DNA of 34,306 nucleotides. Source: Lachnospiraceae bacterium (GTDB lineage Bacteria; Bacillota; Clostridia; Lachnospirales; Lachnospiraceae). Where the stretch lies: assembly GCA_014804385.1 (NCBI GenBank), contig JAAUZW010000015.1, positions 106,287-140,592 on the forward strand, written 5' to 3'. Shown here piece by piece: positions 16,254 through 26,904 of this stretch (its first letter is position 1; every line of letters begins with the position of its first letter). Under the pieces are notes generated by a model. It saw nothing but the letters and a program-made list of their open reading frames with translations. It ran no database searches and had not been told where the DNA came from. The position numbers and the translations under genes are program-made.

Positions 16254-18794
16254 ATGAACAAAAATAAAAAAATCGGAATTGCGGCGGTAATAGCGCTTGT
16301 CGCCATTATTTGTGCATTTGCACTTATCAATAAAAATTCTTCTGTGAACACGCCGGATGAAAATCTTGCGAATGTACAAGTGGAAACAGAGCAGCCGGAC
16401 GATTCTCAGGAAGAGGAGGCGAAAGAAACAGAGGAAGCGGAAGAACCTGTTGAATTACCGGAGCCTGACAAGAGTGTGTACATGGATGCCACTCAGGATA
16501 CTGAGGTGAGAATCGACGCCCTGATGGCACAGATGACATTGCAAGAAAAAGTAGCGCAGATGGTGCAGCCGGACCAGGCGGCGATCTCGCTTACGGATAT
16601 TGCGGAATATAACGTTGGTTCTATTCTCAGCGGCGGCGGTTCCGCACCCGGCGGTGGTAATACGGTAGTTCATTGGCAGAATAATGTGGACAACTTGAAA
16701 TATGCATCTATTACGCAGACGCGGCTTGGCATTCCCCTGCTTTATGGTGTGGATGCTGTACATGGACATAATAATGTAGCTAATGCAACAATGTTCCCGC
16801 ATAATATCGGGCTGGGAGCAACGGATGATGAGGAACTGATGGAGCGCATCGGTGCGGTCACCGCCAGAGAGGTAAGGGCCACAGGGATCCAGTGGACTTT
16901 TGCGCCCACACTGGGAAATGCCCGAAATGAGCTCTGGGGAAGAACTTATGAGTGCTATGGCGAAGATGTGGATATTGTCACAAGGATGGGAGCCGCTTAT
17001 GTGAGAGGGCTTCAGGGGGAAGCCGGAACGGATGCGTTTCTGGATGCCGACCATATTCTTGCCACCGCAAAGCATTATATTGGGGAAGGATATACGGCAG
17101 GCGGACAGAATCAGGGCGATGTTGTGATGGATGAGGCAGAATTTGACAAGCTGCTTCATGATTCCCTGTTAGACCCCTACATGGCTGCCCTGGACGAAGG
17201 GGCGCTCACTGTCATGGTATCTTACAATAGTGTTAACGGTGAGAAATGTCATGAGAGCGATTACCTCATTAACGAAGTATTAAAAGGAGAACTGGGCTTT
17301 AATGGTCTGGTGGTCAGCGATTATAACGGCGTACAGCAGGTAAGCGGATCAGACTATAATGACAGGGTTGCGCATGGCGTCAATGCGGGCATCGATTTGT
17401 TTATGCAGCCAAATGACTGGCAACAATTTATGGATGCGCTTGTGGAGGTGGTAAATGAGGGAAAAGTATCCCAGGACAGAGTGGATGATGCTGTCCGAAG
17501 AATTCTGCGTGTGAAGTTTGAGGCAGGGCTTTTTGAAGAGACAATCGGTGCAAAGCGTGAAGTGGAACTGATTGAGGCATTCGGCGGTGAGGAAAACAGG
17601 GCAGTTGCAAGAGAAGCGGTGCGTAAATCCCTCGTCCTTCTCAAAAATGACAATGTGGGCGGCAAGACGGCCATGGAAGCTCTTGACGGTTCGAAAAATA
17701 TACTGGTGGCAGGTTCAAAAGCAGATAATATAGGTGTGCAGTGTGGCGGATGGACAATCTCATGGCAGGGAAGCAGGGGAAATATTACCGAGGGGACCAC
17801 ACTTTTGACCGCGCTGCAGAATGCGGCGGATGGAAAGAACATTATTTTCAGTGAAAAAGGCGAAGTGTCCGCAGATACAGATGCGGTCATCGTGGTAGTG
17901 GGTGAAGATCCCTATGCGGAGACGCAGGGCGACAGAAGCTTCTCCAACCTGACGATCACCAATGATGACAAAAACATGATCAATGATTTAAAGGCATCTC
18001 TGGCAGCGGCGGGCAAAGAGGATATTCCTGTCATTGCGGTTTTATTTACCGGCCGTCCGGTTACCATTGCAGACTATGTGGAAGATTTTGACGCCATTGT
18101 GGCGGCGTGGCTTCCGGGAACAGAGGGAGACGGTATTGCAGATGTACTGTTGGGAGATTACGATTTTACCGGAACACTCACTTATACATGGCCGTGGTAT
18201 GCGTCGGATATCGAGACCAAGTTTGATAAAGACAGTGAAGATCTGATTCTCTTTAGGAAAGGAACCGGCCTTAACAAATCCGGTGCCAGCCTGAAGGCGG
18301 AAGGCACTACCGTTATCAATACAAAACCTGAAAAAACAGAGGAAGAGCTTGCCTATATACAGGAAGGCATAATTGATCTGAGCTCCACAGGATATGTACT
18401 GGAGGCGGAGAATTATACGGAGGATTCCTATCTGGTAGAGCGGGGAGATGCCAATAATATTTCCTATGTGGATGGCTGGTCCGGCGAATGGGCAAATGCA
18501 AAATGGAATGTGCTGATACCCGAGACAGGTAAATATAAGCTGCATTTCTATATTGCGGCTGCAAAGGATTCCGGGACAGTGTCTATCTATTACGCACCCG
18601 GAGCGATTACGGATGACGGTGCGGCAAATAAGACGGCGGTGCCCATGACTAAGACTGCCGACCTTTTGGATTATCAGGATTTTACAATAGATATGTCCCT
18701 GGAGAAAGGCGGATATGAATTTAAATTTATGAATAGTACGGCAGACGGAGCGGATTTCAGACTGGACCGTATTGAATTTGAATATATGGACTAA
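16254..18794 (+). CDS. Secreted glycoside hydrolase family 3 (beta-glucosidase / glucan exohydrolase) with C-terminal CBM6-like domain
   Basis: Signal/TM N-terminus; GIPLLYGVDAVHGHNN, ATAKHYIGEG, GFNGLVVSDYNGVQQ (nucleophile Asp), GH3 C domain; C-term YVLEAENYTEDSYLV...DRIEFEY. Start at ATG 16254 with gaaggagg. Confidence 0.92.
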   Translation: MNKNKKIGIAAVIALVAIICAFALINKNSSVNTPDENLANVQVETEQPDDSQEEEAKETEEAEEPVELPEPDKSVYMDATQDTEVRIDALMAQMTLQEKVAQMVQPDQAAISLTDIAEYNVGSILSGGGSAPGGGNTVVHWQNNVDNLKYASITQTRLGIPLLYGVDAVHGHNNVANATMFPHNIGLGATDDEELMERIGAVTAREVRATGIQWTFAPTLGNARNELWGRTYECYGEDVDIVTRMGAAYVRGLQGEAGTDAFLDADHILATAKHYIGEGYTAGGQNQGDVVMDEAEFDKLLHDSLLDPYMAALDEGALTVMVSYNSVNGEKCHESDYLINEVLKGELGFNGLVVSDYNGVQQVSGSDYNDRVAHGVNAGIDLFMQPNDWQQFMDALVEVVNEGKVSQDRVDDAVRRILRVKFEAGLFEETIGAKREVELIEAFGGEENRAVAREAVRKSLVLLKNDNVGGKTAMEALDGSKNILVAGSKADNIGVQCGGWTISWQGSRGNITEGTTLLTALQNAADGKNIIFSEKGEVSADTDAVIVVVGEDPYAETQGDRSFSNLTITNDDKNMINDLKASLAAAGKEDIPVIAVLFTGRPVTIADYVEDFDAIVAAWLPGTEGDGIADVLLGDYDFTGTLTYTWPWYASDIETKFDKDSEDLILFRKGTGLNKSGASLKAEGTTVINTKPEKTEEELAYIQEGIIDLSSTGYVLEAENYTEDSYLVERGDANNISYVDGWSGEWANAKWNVLIPETGKYKLHFYIAAAKDSGTVSIYYAPGAITDDGAANKTAVPMTKTADLLDYQDFTIDMSLEKGGYEFKFMNSTADGADFRLDRIEFEYMD

Positions 18795-19747
18795 GCATGA
18801 TAAAGCAAGATATCCCCTTCTTCTATTATAATGCTGTCCGAAGGCAGAATGACAGCGCCTTTTCGCACGAAGGCAATCACGTCGATTCCAAAGGCCGATT
18901 CTATTCGCCGCACCGATTGATTCAGAAAAGGGCTGTCATTGTCTACGGTAATGCTGACCGTTCCCTTGACACTGGTGTTTATCTTATTTTGGCCCTGAAG
19001 CTGTGTATACTGTTCCACAAATCCCGCTGAAATGATACCGGTAGGAATTGCCACCGCGCCTACACCTAAAAAGGATATAAAAATTGCCATGATCCTTCCC
19101 AGAGCGGTTATCGGGTAAATATCACCATAACCTACCGTAAGTATGGTTGATATGCTCCACCACATACCTGAAAACGCATTATTAAAAACATCCGGCTGTA
19201 CTTCATGCTCCGCACTGTACATACACAAAGAAGAGGCCGTCATCAGCACCAGAATGATAAAGACTGATGAGATAATCTGATTTCTTTTTTCATACAAAAC
19301 AGATGTAATGACATTAAAGGAATCATAATAGGCGTTGATTCTGAACAGGTGGAATATTCTGACCACTCTCAGCATTCTGAATACAACAAATCCTGACAGG
19401 AAAAAGAAGGGCAGAATTGTGCACAGATCCACGATCCCGTCAAAAGAAAGGAGGAAGTGGAGTACCGCCTTTATTCCCGCTTGGTCAGGATAAAGATATT
19501 CCGCAGTCCATATCCTCAGAATATATTCTATGCAGAATATAACAACCGTAACCGCTTCTATGCCCCTGAAAATCGCGGTATACTGATCCAACTGCTCAAA
19601 GGTCTCCATAAACAGAATTGTAAGGTTCACCAGAATCGTTGCAACGATAAATATATCAAAGGCTCTGCTTATAAAATCATCCTTTTTGCCGATTTGTATG
19701 ATATCAAAAATACGTTTTTTTACTTTTTCATTAAAAAGCTTCTGCAT
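18791..19747 (-). CDS. Voltage-gated-type potassium channel (ion_trans) with TrkA-C-like C-terminus
   Basis: Six-TM architecture, selectivity filter STILTVGYGDIYP, C-terminal RIESAFGIDVIAFVRKGAVILPSDSIIIEEGDILLYHA. Confidence 0.9.
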   Translation of the reverse strand: MQKLFNEKVKKRIFDIIQIGKKDDFISRAFDIFIVATILVNLTILFMETFEQLDQYTAIFRGIEAVTVVIFCIEYILRIWTAEYLYPDQAGIKAVLHFLLSFDGIVDLCTILPFFFLSGFVVFRMLRVVRIFHLFRINAYYDSFNVITSVLYEKRNQIISSVFIILVLMTASSLCMYSAEHEVQPDVFNNAFSGMWWSISTILTVGYGDIYPITALGRIMAIFISFLGVGAVAIPTGIISAGFVEQYTQLQGQNKINTSVKGTVSITVDNDSPFLNQSVRRIESAFGIDVIAFVRKGAVILPSDSIIIEEGDILLYHA

Positions 19748-19791
19748 ATTGATTTTCTGCTTCCTGTTCTTTCTTTTAAAGTAGTAACTAC

Positions 19792-19909
19792 AGGGCAGAG
19801 CCCCGAAAAGCCTACGGCTTTCCGGGGTCGCTTCGCTCGTCAAATGAACGAAGATATATTTGCTCGAGCAAGCTCGGCATTTATATCTTCGTTCGCTTGA
19901 CTCTGCCCT
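19792..19909. repeat. Nested palindromic intergenic element (three-stem cruciform-like)
   Basis: Outer stem agggcagag (19792-19800)/ctctgccct (19901-19909); inner hairpin ccccgaaaagcc-tac-ggctttccgggg (19801-19827); inner stem tcaaatgaacgaagatata (19840-19858)/tatatcttcgttcgcttga (19882-19900). Confidence 0.85.
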
Positions 19910-20068
19910 TTGCGAATATTATATCATCTATAGGAGCATATTCAACCTGGTTTCGTTGACAATTCACTTGAAATGCGCTACCGTAATGCATAAATAGATG
20001 AACAATTGTTTCATGCGGACATATTTCTTGAAAAGAGATGTCCGCTGTTACGGGCAGGGAGTATCTCT

Positions 20069-20800
20069 ATGAGAAAAACCATAAAAAATGCGGTAATTAC
20101 ATTACTGATTCTGACCTTAAGCGTTTCCACCGCTTTCTTGGCGTATTTGCATTTCTTCGCATCGGAGGAAGAGAAGCTTTCGGGAGAATGGACGGCAGAA
20201 CTTGACGTGACGGAACAGGCGGCCGTCACAGCCCTTGGCTGGCTGCAGGAAATAGAAGGCGTCTCTGTCTCTCTGGAGGATATGAAGTCTTATATGCATG
20301 GATTGACCATACAAGTCAATCTAGAGATAGAGCAGACAGGGAGTTCTGTAGGAACCTTCCAATGCAATGTTTCGCAGGAAAGCTATGATGCCTGCAAGCA
20401 GGCAGCCTATGAGGCGTTTGCCTCAGCATTTCAGGAACTCTTGGCCGAGAGGCTTCGCATGGCAGGCTATACGGGCAGCATGGAGGAGGAAGCGATCGAG
20501 GAACTGGTAACCGAAACCTTTGGGATGTCCACGGACTCCTATCTGATATCTTACGGCCCTGCCTTGCTGCCTTCCCTGGAAGATTTGCAGGCTGAGTATG
20601 ACGGCAGCGGCACTTATGAAGCAGCAGAAAATATTCTTACCAGACAGTTTGAGACCGGTCAGGGTGCCGTCACAAGGGTAGAATACTATATCCGGCAGGA
20701 TGCCGTTCTGATTCTGTCAGAGGAGATCGGTTCTGTTCCCGCCGGTTTTTCGGCAGATGATTATCCGGTGGTGTATACCTTAAAGCAGCCCACAGACTGA
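20069..20800 (+). CDS. Hypothetical membrane-anchored protein
   Basis: N-terminal TM (NAVITLLILTLSVSTAFLAYLHFF) then an acidic extracellular domain; adjacent to the D-Ala-D-Ala carboxypeptidase gene. Confidence 0.75.
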   Translation: MRKTIKNAVITLLILTLSVSTAFLAYLHFFASEEEKLSGEWTAELDVTEQAAVTALGWLQEIEGVSVSLEDMKSYMHGLTIQVNLEIEQTGSSVGTFQCNVSQESYDACKQAAYEAFASAFQELLAERLRMAGYTGSMEEEAIEELVTETFGMSTDSYLISYGPALLPSLEDLQAEYDGSGTYEAAENILTRQFETGQGAVTRVEYYIRQDAVLILSEEIGSVPAGFSADDYPVVYTLKQPTD

Positions 20801-20816
20801 ACGGGAGGGAGATTCC

Positions 20817-22268
20817 ATGAAAACAATTCTTCAGAAAACTGTTTCTATGATATTGTCCGTAATACTGATCTGTTCCCTCCTGCCAATCAGGGCGGATGCA
20901 GGATTCGAAATTCCCGGGAGCTGCCGGGTAGAGACGGACACCGGCGATGCAGGTACGGTAAAAACACTGGATTATGCCTATGATAATAACACCTATTTTT
21001 CTCTGCGGGATATCGCTATGCTTCTTAAGGATACGGATAAATCGTTTTCTTTGGATATTACAGGCAATTCTGTCTTACTGAATCAGGGAAATGTTTATGC
21101 GTCCTTAGGCGTGGAAAATACCCTCTGGGAGGACAGCGAAAATCCGAATATTGCCCTGCGGCGAAATGAATTTAAGGTAGATGAAAAAACGGTATTTTAC
21201 TATACATTGATTATGCAGCTTCCTTCCGGCGATTATGACTGTTTCATGATGGCGGCGGATCTTGCTATGATTTTGGATGTGAATATCACCGTTCCCGAGG
21301 CGGGCATCCTGCAGATTCATACCCAGGAGACTTTTGACATCTCCCCTGCTGCGCTGGAAGAAGACGGGTACTTTTACGGCGTCAACAGTGTATTGACAGG
21401 AGATGCCGCTACCGGGGAAATCTATTACCAATATCAGGCGGATATGTCCTACCCTATAGCCAGTACTTCCAAACTAATGACGTGTCTTTTGACGATGGAT
21501 GCCATTTCGGCAGGGCAGATCAGCCTTGATGAGCAAGTTACTGTTTCGGATGGGGTGCAGGCACTTGCCGATTCAGACGATGGGGTGATTCCTTTAAAAG
21601 CCGGAGACCAGATTACCGTGCAGGAGCTTTTGGTGGGAGCCCTTCTGCCCTCCAGTAACGAATGCGCCCTGTGTCTGGCGGAATCCATTGCCGGTTCAGA
21701 GGAGGCTTTTGTTCAAATGCTGAATCAGAAAGCACAGGAGCTGGGACTTTCCCAAACAATCTTTTACAACAGCAACGGTCTGCCCATCTATACGGAGGAT
21801 TTTGTTCCCGCAAAGCTTCAGAACAGCATGAGCGCGGAGGATATGTTTCGGCTGGTGTCTTACCTTTTGAAGGTCTATCCGCAGATCACGGATATCACTT
21901 CTATGGAAGAGGCAGCCTTAGAATCTCTCGACCTTGAAGTGAAAAATACCAACCCGCTTCTGCGCAATCTGCCGGAAGTCACAGGATTGAAGACAGGAAC
22001 TACCAACAAAGCCGGAGCCTGTCTGGTCACATCCCTGACTGCGGATAGCGGAAGCATGGAGCATGATTTGGTTGTGATTGTTTTGGGCACTGAGGACTCC
22101 ATAGAGAGGAGCCGTGTTTCGGGATTGCTGGCAAGGTACGCCCTGAATACTTTTGAGGCGGGGATAGAAAGCACGGAATCCGGGGGATCTGTTCTGCATT
22201 CCGGGAATTTACCCATACACGCCGAAGCGGCGGTGGATCAGATTATTCGGACGGCAAGAAAGCGGTAA
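20817..22268 (+). CDS. Serine-type D-alanyl-D-alanine carboxypeptidase with N-terminal copper-amine-oxidase-N-like domain
   Basis: SxxK (PIASTSKLMTCLL), SxN (LLPSSNECAL), KTG (VTGLKTGTTNKAG); N-terminal YFSLRDIAMLLKDTDKSFSLDITGNSVLLNQG; signal peptide. Confidence 0.9.
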   Translation: MKTILQKTVSMILSVILICSLLPIRADAGFEIPGSCRVETDTGDAGTVKTLDYAYDNNTYFSLRDIAMLLKDTDKSFSLDITGNSVLLNQGNVYASLGVENTLWEDSENPNIALRRNEFKVDEKTVFYYTLIMQLPSGDYDCFMMAADLAMILDVNITVPEAGILQIHTQETFDISPAALEEDGYFYGVNSVLTGDAATGEIYYQYQADMSYPIASTSKLMTCLLTMDAISAGQISLDEQVTVSDGVQALADSDDGVIPLKAGDQITVQELLVGALLPSSNECALCLAESIAGSEEAFVQMLNQKAQELGLSQTIFYNSNGLPIYTEDFVPAKLQNSMSAEDMFRLVSYLLKVYPQITDITSMEEAALESLDLEVKNTNPLLRNLPEVTGLKTGTTNKAGACLVTSLTADSGSMEHDLVVIVLGTEDSIERSRVSGLLARYALNTFEAGIESTESGGSVLHSGNLPIHAEAAVDQIIRTARKR

Positions 22269-22339
22269 TTCTTATTGCCTTATGCTTATGGGATTGCTAT
22301 ACTTACTATAGTTTAAACAAAATAGGTGAGGAACTATCT

Positions 22340-25300
22340 ATGAAAAAGAAAAAACCCATTCAGGAGATCATTTTTGCGGTGTTCCTTTTTGTGGCCATTA
22401 TCCTTTTGTTTTTCTGGTTCAGGGAACAGAACAGCAGCCGGACAGTGAAGCAGAACAGAGATTATGCGGCGGATTCTGCGCAGATGAAGGCTGAGCAGAT
22501 TGACGATGAACTGAATAATGCTCTGGGTCAGATCAGAACCTATGCTTATTTTATAGGAGAAGGGCTGGATGTGCCTGTGGTCACGGCACAGATGCTTAGC
22601 ACAATGGAAACAAATTCCATATTTGATACCTTTATGTTTACAGATCCCGACGGTGTGGACTATGCTTCCGACGGGCGGACTGCCGACGCGACGGATCGAC
22701 AGTTTTATAAAGACGGCATTGCCGGAAACAGCGGCATTGAAGTTGTGTTTGATTCCCCGTTTTTTGATGAGACAATGCTGGGGGTTTATGCGCCCGTCTA
22801 TGTGGATGGAGAAATCATCGGCGTACTGCGGGGGGCTTATCTGGCGGAAGAATATTTGAGAAGCATGCTGGGTACTACATATTTCGGGGAGGCGGCCGAG
22901 GTATTTTTGTGTATGCCGGACGGCAGAGTGATCGCAAGCTCTGACGGTACGACTTATGAAGGGAATCTTCTGGATTCGCTGACGGGGGCGGGAGTGATCT
23001 GTCAGCATGATGCCGAATCGATTCAGCAAATATTTGAAAACGGCGGAGCAGGTGCTTTTACATGCGATAAATCCGGTAGAACAGACAATATCTGTGCCGT
23101 TTACCTGCCCCAAAATAAATATGTTCTGGTGCAGACATTTCCAAAAGATGTGACTGAGCGTATGATCAGGGAAGAAAATCTTGTAGGCATTCAGCTGGAG
23201 ACTATGCTGATCGTGCTGTTTGTTCTCTACATTATCATGATCATTATCCGTGCCGGACGGAAACGGAAAGAGCTGGAGAAGGAAAACCGGGAGATGGGGT
23301 ATATTATAAGCGGTGTTACCACGCTGTTTTCCCGGTTTGCGATGGTGGATTTCGAGGCGGATACTTATCAATATCTGGCGGGTACAAAGCCCGAGGACGG
23401 AGGGATCGAAGAAAGCGGAGAGTACCAGAGGCTCGTGACCTATCTTTCTTCTGCCGTGGAGGAGAGCATCTATCAGGAGATCGTAGATTTCATGAATAAA
23501 GATTCCATTATCGCGGCTATGCAGAAACAAAATGACCTGCGCTACGAAAGATGTGTGACAAAGGGCGGCCATACGGAATGGGAACACATGAATGTGATCT
23601 GTCTGGAAAGAAAAGATAATGTGGCATCTAAAGTTTTGTTTATCCGTCAGAATGTAACAGAGCTCAAGGAAAAGGAGCTGCGTATTCAGTGCGAAAGAGC
23701 ACTTGCAAACCGCAAGGAAAGACAGTATCAGATCGCGCTTATGTCTAATTCCTTATGCAGCTTTGAGTTTAACCTGACGCAGGATCTGGTTGAGCAGGAT
23801 ATTATCATGAAAATAGACGGACAGAGCATTTCGCTCCTTGCACGGGCGGGATTGACGGCGCCCTGTAAGGCTTCGGAATGCTTTGAAAAATGGAAACAGC
23901 GTGTTTTGGAGGAATCCATAGAAGAGTATTCCGCTACCGTAAACACAGAGAACCTGATCAGCTGCTATGAGCGGGGCGTCAGAGAAGTGATAGCAGAGTA
24001 TTGGGAAGGAGAGTCGGAAGAGGACCAGATGTGTGTACGCCAGTCTTTTATCATGACCAGAGACGACGGTACCGGCGACATTATGGTCATGGTGATAGCA
24101 AGAGATATCACGGAACAGGTCAGAAAACAGAGAGAGCAGACGCAGGCCCTGCAGGATGCGTTGCTGCAGGCACAGCATGCAAACAGGGCGAAAACCACAT
24201 TTTTGTCCAATATGTCTCATGATATCCGTACTCCCATGAACGCTATCATAGGATTTTCGACCATTGCGGTCAGCCATATTGATAATCAGGATCAGGTTCT
24301 GGACTGTCTGCAAAAAGTGCTTTCTTCCAGCAACCATCTGCTCAGCCTGATCAACGATGTTCTTGACATGAGCAGGATCGAGAGCGGAAAAGTGCAGATC
24401 AAAGAGCAGGAATGCAATATTTCTGAAATGATACATAATCTGGTAAATATCATTCAGCCGCAGGTCAAAGCAAAGCAGCTTGAATTATTTATCGATACCT
24501 TTGAGGTTACCAATGAGGATGTGATTGCCGATCCTTTAAAGTTAAATCAGGTATTCATCAATCTGTTGAGCAATGCGGTGAAGTATACGCCCGCCGGAGG
24601 CACGGTTTCCTTCCGTATCATGCAGAAGGGTACATTCCGGCACGGATACGGCGAATATATGTTTATCATTAAGGATAACGGCATCGGTATGTCACCGAAC
24701 TTTGTGGAACATATCTTTGAGCCTTTTGAACGGGAGTCCACTGTGACACAGAGCGGTATTGAGGGGACGGGACTGGGCATGGCCATCACCAAGAACATTG
24801 TGGAGATGATGAACGGCACCATCAGCGTTGAGAGCGAGATGGGCAAGGGAAGCACCTTTACGGTAGAATTGGAATTAAAGCTGCAGGATGTGGAGAAGAC
24901 CGCACAGCAGATCGGGGAGCTGGAGGGCCTGCGTGCGCTGGTTGTGGATGACGATCTCAATGTCTGCGACAGCGTCAGCAAGATGTTAAAACAGATCGGC
25001 CTGCGCGCCGAGTGGACAACCTCCGGCAGAGAGGCGGTGTACCGCGCAAAGGCTGCTCATGATGAGGGGGATTTTTATCATACGTATATCATTGACTGGC
25101 AGATGCCGGGGCTCAGCGGTGTGGAGACTGCCAGAAAGATCAGGGATGCGGTTGGCAATGAGGCCCCCATTATCATTCTGACGGCTTATGACTGGACAGA
25201 TATTGAGGAGGAAGCAAAGGCCGCGGGCGTTACGGCTTTCTGTGCGAAGCCTATGTTCATGTCCGATCTGAAAACAGTGCTTCTGGCTGCCAATAATCTG

Positions 25301-25726
25301 TTGGAAAAACAGGAAGATGTTCCGGAATGGACCTTGGCTGATTTTAAAGGAAAGCGTATTCTTCTGGTGGAGGATATTGAGATGAACCGCGAGATCGCTC
25401 AGGTCATTCTGGAAGAGGCCGGTTTCCTTGTAGATACAGCGCCGGACGGGACAGATGCGGTGTCGATCATGGAGAAGGCGGAAGAAAATTATTACGACGC
25501 GATCTTGATGGATATACAGATGCCCATTATGGATGGGTATGAGGCGACCAGGACCATCCGCAGTCTGCAGAGAAACGACGTGAAAAATCTGCCTATTATT
25601 GCCATGACAGCGAATGCGTTGGAGGAGGATAAGGAGGCGGCGCTTATGAACGGCATGGATGCTCACATCGCCAAACCTCTTGATATGGATATTTTCATAT
25701 CTGTACTTAAAAAGTTTCTTGGGTAA
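22340..25726 (+). CDS. Hybrid sensor histidine kinase with extracellular Cache-like sensor and two C-terminal receiver domains
   Basis: Two TM helices around an extracellular domain; NMSHDIRTPMNAIIGFS H-box, NLLSNAVKYTPAGG N-box, GTGLGMAI G-box; REC1 (YIIDWQMPGLSG...CAKPM), REC2 (AILMDIQMPIMDGYEAT...IAKPLD). Confidence 0.95.
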   Translation: MKKKKPIQEIIFAVFLFVAIILLFFWFREQNSSRTVKQNRDYAADSAQMKAEQIDDELNNALGQIRTYAYFIGEGLDVPVVTAQMLSTMETNSIFDTFMFTDPDGVDYASDGRTADATDRQFYKDGIAGNSGIEVVFDSPFFDETMLGVYAPVYVDGEIIGVLRGAYLAEEYLRSMLGTTYFGEAAEVFLCMPDGRVIASSDGTTYEGNLLDSLTGAGVICQHDAESIQQIFENGGAGAFTCDKSGRTDNICAVYLPQNKYVLVQTFPKDVTERMIREENLVGIQLETMLIVLFVLYIIMIIIRAGRKRKELEKENREMGYIISGVTTLFSRFAMVDFEADTYQYLAGTKPEDGGIEESGEYQRLVTYLSSAVEESIYQEIVDFMNKDSIIAAMQKQNDLRYERCVTKGGHTEWEHMNVICLERKDNVASKVLFIRQNVTELKEKELRIQCERALANRKERQYQIALMSNSLCSFEFNLTQDLVEQDIIMKIDGQSISLLARAGLTAPCKASECFEKWKQRVLEESIEEYSATVNTENLISCYERGVREVIAEYWEGESEEDQMCVRQSFIMTRDDGTGDIMVMVIARDITEQVRKQREQTQALQDALLQAQHANRAKTTFLSNMSHDIRTPMNAIIGFSTIAVSHIDNQDQVLDCLQKVLSSSNHLLSLINDVLDMSRIESGKVQIKEQECNISEMIHNLVNIIQPQVKAKQLELFIDTFEVTNEDVIADPLKLNQVFINLLSNAVKYTPAGGTVSFRIMQKGTFRHGYGEYMFIIKDNGIGMSPNFVEHIFEPFERESTVTQSGIEGTGLGMAITKNIVEMMNGTISVESEMGKGSTFTVELELKLQDVEKTAQQIGELEGLRALVVDDDLNVCDSVSKMLKQIGLRAEWTTSGREAVYRAKAAHDEGDFYHTYIIDWQMPGLSGVETARKIRDAVGNEAPIIILTAYDWTDIEEEAKAAGVTAFCAKPMFMSDLKTVLLAANNLLEKQEDVPEWTLADFKGKRILLVEDIEMNREIAQVILEEAGFLVDTAPDGTDAVSIMEKAEENYYDAILMDIQMPIMDGYEATRTIRSLQRNDVKNLPIIAMTANALEEDKEAALMNGMDAHIAKPLDMDIFISVLKKFLG

Positions 25727-25727
25727 A

Positions 25728-26882
25728 TCAGGGGTTACATTTCTTACAGGGCACATATCCCTGCGCGATAATACTCTCCCGGTTTTCGGAGCTGTCTACT
25801 CTGTTTGTGGTGGGCAGGGAGTTACAGGTAGGCTTGTGGAACTTTTTGGTCTTACTGTTGAGGACATAGGTAAGTTCAGTGGTGGCCGGAGCAGCACTTT
25901 TCGAGGGCGTTTCCTCTATGGAGGGAGCGCTTTCTTTTTGTGGTGCGGGCGCCGGTGTATTGGACGCAGTCGCAGAGGAAGCAGTCTTACTCGAGTTGGC
26001 GGTGGCTTCGCCTGCCTTCCAGGTCTCGGAGGCGGGCACATTAAAGGTGATCGTCCTGCCGTCTGTGGAGGCAATGATGGTACCGTCCTCATCAGTCCGG
26101 TATACTTTTACGCCGTTTGTCCGAAGTGTATTCAGGGTCTCCGCGTGAGGGTGACCGTAGGAGTTCCCTTCTCCGCAGCTGATCACCGCGTAGGTGGGAT
26201 TGACCGCTTTGATCAATTCCTTTGAAGTGGAGTATTTGCTGCCGTGGTGTCCTACCTTATAGACGTCCGCGGAGAGGGAGATGTCAGTCCCTAAAATGTC
26301 CGCTTCGGCGTCCTCTCCGGCGTCCCCCGTAAAGAGGAAGGAAGTGCTTCCGTTCTTCAGAAGGAGCGCGATAGAGGCGTCGTTGGGATTGTCGTATTCT
26401 TTGCCGGGAGCCAGGATCGTTATGGTGGCGGTTCCCAGCGTATATTTACTGTTGACTTTAGGAGTCAACGATTTAAGACGCTTGTTATCCAGCGCCTGAA
26501 TCAGCTTCTGATAGGTTTTATTGTCTTTTTCATAATTGGAGACGAATACTTTGGAAATATCAAATTTTGTGAGGATCACCGGTGCACCGCCGATATGGTC
26601 AGCATCCGGATGGGTCAGGATCAGATAATCCAGTTTGGTGATCTTTTGCTTTTGCAGGTAATTCTGGATCGCGGTGCCTTTGCTGTCATCGCCCGCATCG
26701 ATCAGCATGGCGTGATCGCCGCAGGTGACCAGCGTGGCATCTCCCTGTCCCACATCAATAAAATGGACTTCCATTTTATCAGGACCAACTGCGAAGGCCG
26801 GCGTCGGCGCAGACAGAGCGCAGCCCAGCAAAACGGATGCAGTAAGAGCCAGATACAGAATTTTCCGATACCATTTTTTCAT
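25728..26882 (-). CDS. Secreted ComEC/Rec2-related MBL-fold metallohydrolase
   Basis: MEVHFIDVGQGDATLV, LILTHPDADHIGG, FLFTGDAG, YKVGHHGSKYS, AVISCGEGNSYGHPH; signal peptide; C-terminal Cys-containing LNSKTKKFHKPTCNSL...GYVPCKKCNP. Confidence 0.92.
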   Translation of the reverse strand: MKKWYRKILYLALTASVLLGCALSAPTPAFAVGPDKMEVHFIDVGQGDATLVTCGDHAMLIDAGDDSKGTAIQNYLQKQKITKLDYLILTHPDADHIGGAPVILTKFDISKVFVSNYEKDNKTYQKLIQALDNKRLKSLTPKVNSKYTLGTATITILAPGKEYDNPNDASIALLLKNGSTSFLFTGDAGEDAEADILGTDISLSADVYKVGHHGSKYSTSKELIKAVNPTYAVISCGEGNSYGHPHAETLNTLRTNGVKVYRTDEDGTIIASTDGRTITFNVPASETWKAGEATANSSKTASSATASNTPAPAPQKESAPSIEETPSKSAAPATTELTYVLNSKTKKFHKPTCNSLPTTNRVDSSENRESIIAQGYVPCKKCNP

Positions 26883-26904
26883 GTCAATATCCCCTTTTTA
26901 TGCT

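Noticed and set aside
22334-23587. Minus-strand 417-aa ORF
   Set aside because: Shadow of the histidine kinase gene, which has clear domain motifs on the + strand.
25659-26225. Plus-strand 188-aa ORF
   Set aside because: Overlaps the C-terminus of the hybrid kinase and the antisense of the MBL hydrolase; no independent support.
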